From contig NZ_RQWJ01000002.1 of NCBI RefSeq assembly GCF_003934285.1, positions 496,001 to 560,000 on the forward strand: a stretch of 64,000 bases of DNA, written 5' to 3'. Of this stretch, positions 62,387-64,000 are shown piece by piece. Source of the stretch: Brevundimonas fluminis. Lineage in GTDB: Bacteria; Pseudomonadota; Alphaproteobacteria; Caulobacterales; Caulobacteraceae. Each line of letters starts with the position of its first letter. Position 1 is the first letter of the stretch. The notes under the pieces were generated by a model, which made no database searches, had not been told where the DNA came from, and saw only the letters and a program-made list of their open reading frames with translations. A program made the position numbers and the translations under genes.

Positions 62387-64000
62387 ATGAGCGACCGCCG
62401 CCGCGCCACGCCGACCACCGCCGCCGCCGTGGCCGACGCTTGGGCGGCCGCCGCGCGGGCCGCGGATCCGAGGGTCGTCGTCGCGCCGCTGGTGGGCGAG
62501 CTTCTGGCCGCCGGCAGGGACCGCGCGACGCGTCGGCTGGAGGCCGGCGGCGACGGCGTCGAGGTCGCGCGCCTGTACGCCCAGGCGGCGGACGAAGCCC
62601 TGAGCGCGCTCTGGCATTTCGCGGCCGACGGACTGTTTCCCGCCGCGAACCCGACGCAGGCGGAGCGACTGTCCCTGTTGGCGGTCGGCGGCTACGGCCG
62701 GGGCGTGCTGGCCCCGTTTTCCGACCTGGACCTGCTGTTCCTGCGTCCGTGGAAGACCACGCCGCGCGCCGAGCAGGTGACCGAGTTCGTCCTCTACGTC
62801 CTGTGGGACCTGGGGCTGAAGGTGGGGTCCGCCGCGCGGTCGGTGGATGAATGCCTGAAGCTGGCGAAGTCGGACATGACCGTGCGCACGGCCTTGCTGG
62901 AGGCGCGCCCGCTGGCAGGCGACGCGGCCCTGGCCGAGGAGATGATCGGGAGGTTCCGCGTCCAGGTGCGCAAGGCGGACCCTCGCCCCTTCATCGCCGC
63001 CAAGCTGGCGGAACGGGACGCGCGTCATGAAAAGGCGGGCGCAGTGCGGAACCGCGTCGAGCCGAACGTCAAGGACGGCAAGGGCGGGCTGCGCGACCTC
63101 AACGTCCTGTTCTGGATCGCACGCGGCCTGTCGCCCGAGAGTCCGGACGGCGAGGCGACCCTGGCGGACATACTGACGTCGCGGGAGCGGCGCCTTTTCG
63201 CAGAGGCCTTCGACTTCCTGTGGCGCGTCCGGCACCACATGCACCTGACGGCGGGGCGGGCGGTGGAATCTCTGACCTTCGATCTGCAGCCGGAGGTGGC
63301 GCGGCGGATGGGCTGGCGCGGCCGCGGCGACGAGCCGGCGGTGGAGCGGTTCATGCGCCGCTACTTCATCGTCGCCGGCGACGTCGGGGCCCTGACCCGC
63401 GCCTTTTCCGCCCAGCTGGAGGCGCGAGGTCAGAAGGCGACCATGACCCTGTCCCGCCTGTTCGCGCCCCGGCCGAAGAAACTGGCGACGGAGGGCTTTC
63501 TGACCGTCGGCGGGCGCCTGTCGGTGACGGGGGCCGAGGTGTTCGCGGCCGATCCGGTGAAGCTGCTGGACCTGTTCCGCGTCATGGACGCCGAGGATCT
63601 GGACCTGCATCCCGACGCCTTCGCAGCGGTCTCCCGATCGCTGCACCTCGTGACGCCGCAGCTGCGTCGAAATCCGGAGGCGGCGCGCGCCTTCCTCGAT
63701 GTGCTGGCGCGGGGGCAGAGGCCGTATCGGGTGCTGAGCGTGATGAACGCGGTGGGCCTGCTGGGCCGGTTCCTCCCCGAATGGGGGCGGATCGTCGGAC
63801 AGACGCAGTTCAACATGTACCACGCCTACACGGTCGACGAGCACACCCTCCAGGCGGTCGGCATCATCAACGACATCCAGCGGGGCAAGCTGAAGGACGA
63901 CCATCCGCTGGCCAGCGAGATCGTGCACCGCATCGCCGATCCCGAGGCCCTTATGCTTGGCATGCTGCTGCACGACGTCGGCAAGGGCGGGGACCGGGGG
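62387..64000 (+). CDS. glnD: [protein-PII] uridylyltransferase, partial (runs off right edge)
   Basis: 538 codons seen, no stop. The nucleotidyltransferase motif GGYGRGVLAPFSDLDLLFL (residues 101-119; D113 and D115 bind metal) comes first, then the GlnD-specific segments NRVEPNVKDGKGGLRDLN and FLWRVRHHMHLTAGR. The HD hydrolase domain begins at the edge (MLGMLLHDVGKGG). Two C-terminal ACT domains would follow outside the window. It uridylylates or deuridylylates PII according to glutamine, controlling nitrogen assimilation. Confidence 0.96.
   Translation, partial: MSDRRRATPTTAAAVADAWAAAARAADPRVVVAPLVGELLAAGRDRATRRLEAGGDGVEVARLYAQAADEALSALWHFAADGLFPAANPTQAERLSLLAVGGYGRGVLAPFSDLDLLFLRPWKTTPRAEQVTEFVLYVLWDLGLKVGSAARSVDECLKLAKSDMTVRTALLEARPLAGDAALAEEMIGRFRVQVRKADPRPFIAAKLAERDARHEKAGAVRNRVEPNVKDGKGGLRDLNVLFWIARGLSPESPDGEATLADILTSRERRLFAEAFDFLWRVRHHMHLTAGRAVESLTFDLQPEVARRMGWRGRGDEPAVERFMRRYFIVAGDVGALTRAFSAQLEARGQKATMTLSRLFAPRPKKLATEGFLTVGGRLSVTGAEVFAADPVKLLDLFRVMDAEDLDLHPDAFAAVSRSLHLVTPQLRRNPEAARAFLDVLARGQRPYRVLSVMNAVGLLGRFLPEWGRIVGQTQFNMYHAYTVDEHTLQAVGIINDIQRGKLKDDHPLASEIVHRIADPEALMLGMLLHDVGKGGDRG

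Overview
The window is very GC-rich, densely packed alphaproteobacterial chromosome. Gene content and style point to the Caulobacteraceae, most likely Brevundimonas: a PleC-like histidine kinase, a dnaX-ybaB-recR block, TonB-dependent receptors, an S46 dipeptidyl peptidase, EcfG-type stress promoters and many GTG/TTG starts. This assignment is inferred from gene content, not from a search. I see no prophage, insertion sequence, CRISPR array or tRNA gene; it is ordinary core and lightly accessory genome with good regulatory detail.

Layout. 1-4.1 kb: a Crp/Fnr regulator cut by the left edge, divergent from an EcfG-type stress promoter that heads a run with cinA, a basic KGG-type protein and a small membrane protein, followed by a GH65-like glycosidase. 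4.2-12.3 kb: thrS-yidD, a degenerate NifU-like scaffold, a TadD-like TPR protein, an M17 aminopeptidase with an NlpC/P60 protein, membrane cytochrome c, kdsB and a secreted protein. 12.3-19.3 kb: nudC, the 4.5S SRP RNA gene, a DUF3597 protein, dnaX, a cupin, ybaB, recR and rmuC. 19.4-26 kb: a small membrane protein/XRE regulator locus with its own operator-promoter, a TraB/GumN protein, a Fur-box-controlled siderophore receptor and an S46 peptidase. 26.2-29.2 kb: a DevCAB-type export system (permease, ATPase, adaptor). 29.2-31.7 kb: a reactive-sulfur locus (TauE exporter, rhodanese-DUF2892, BigR/SqrR-like repressor, persulfide-dioxygenase-like hydrolase) around one palindromic divergent promoter.

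31.7-42.7 kb: enoyl-CoA hydratase, a guanidinium exporter with a structured leader, a 46-residue small protein, DUF1289, a retropepsin-like protein, a second TauE, dusA, a tandem DUF4168 protein, a Kef-type antiporter, a YcaQ-like glycosylase, an ALDH7 dehydrogenase and a CBS protein. 42.7-54.5 kb: the PleC-like kinase, a fused M16 peptidase, KDPG-type aldolase, an arylformamidase-like hydrolase, a stand-alone RAM domain, DUF4126, a desaturase, a GlsB-type protein, an XRE regulator, hisN, and a DUF883/membrane protein pair behind an EcfG promoter. 54.5-64 kb: a ring-cleavage pair (FAH family + MaiA), an aldo/keto-reductase fold without its catalytic tetrad, a BtuB-like receptor behind a cobalamin riboswitch, mutS, a CAP lipoprotein and glnD cut by the right edge.

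The regulatory elements give the window its coherence: EcfG promoters for stress proteins, a Fur box for siderophore uptake, a B12 riboswitch for B12 uptake, a persulfide-sensor palindrome for sulfur detoxification, and a probable guanidine-responsive leader for guanidinium export. I found no clearly new multi-gene system. The best candidates for something undescribed are the gdx leader, the 46-residue protein at 33 kb, the hairpin between the B12 riboswitch and its gene, and the catalytically empty aldo/keto-reductase.
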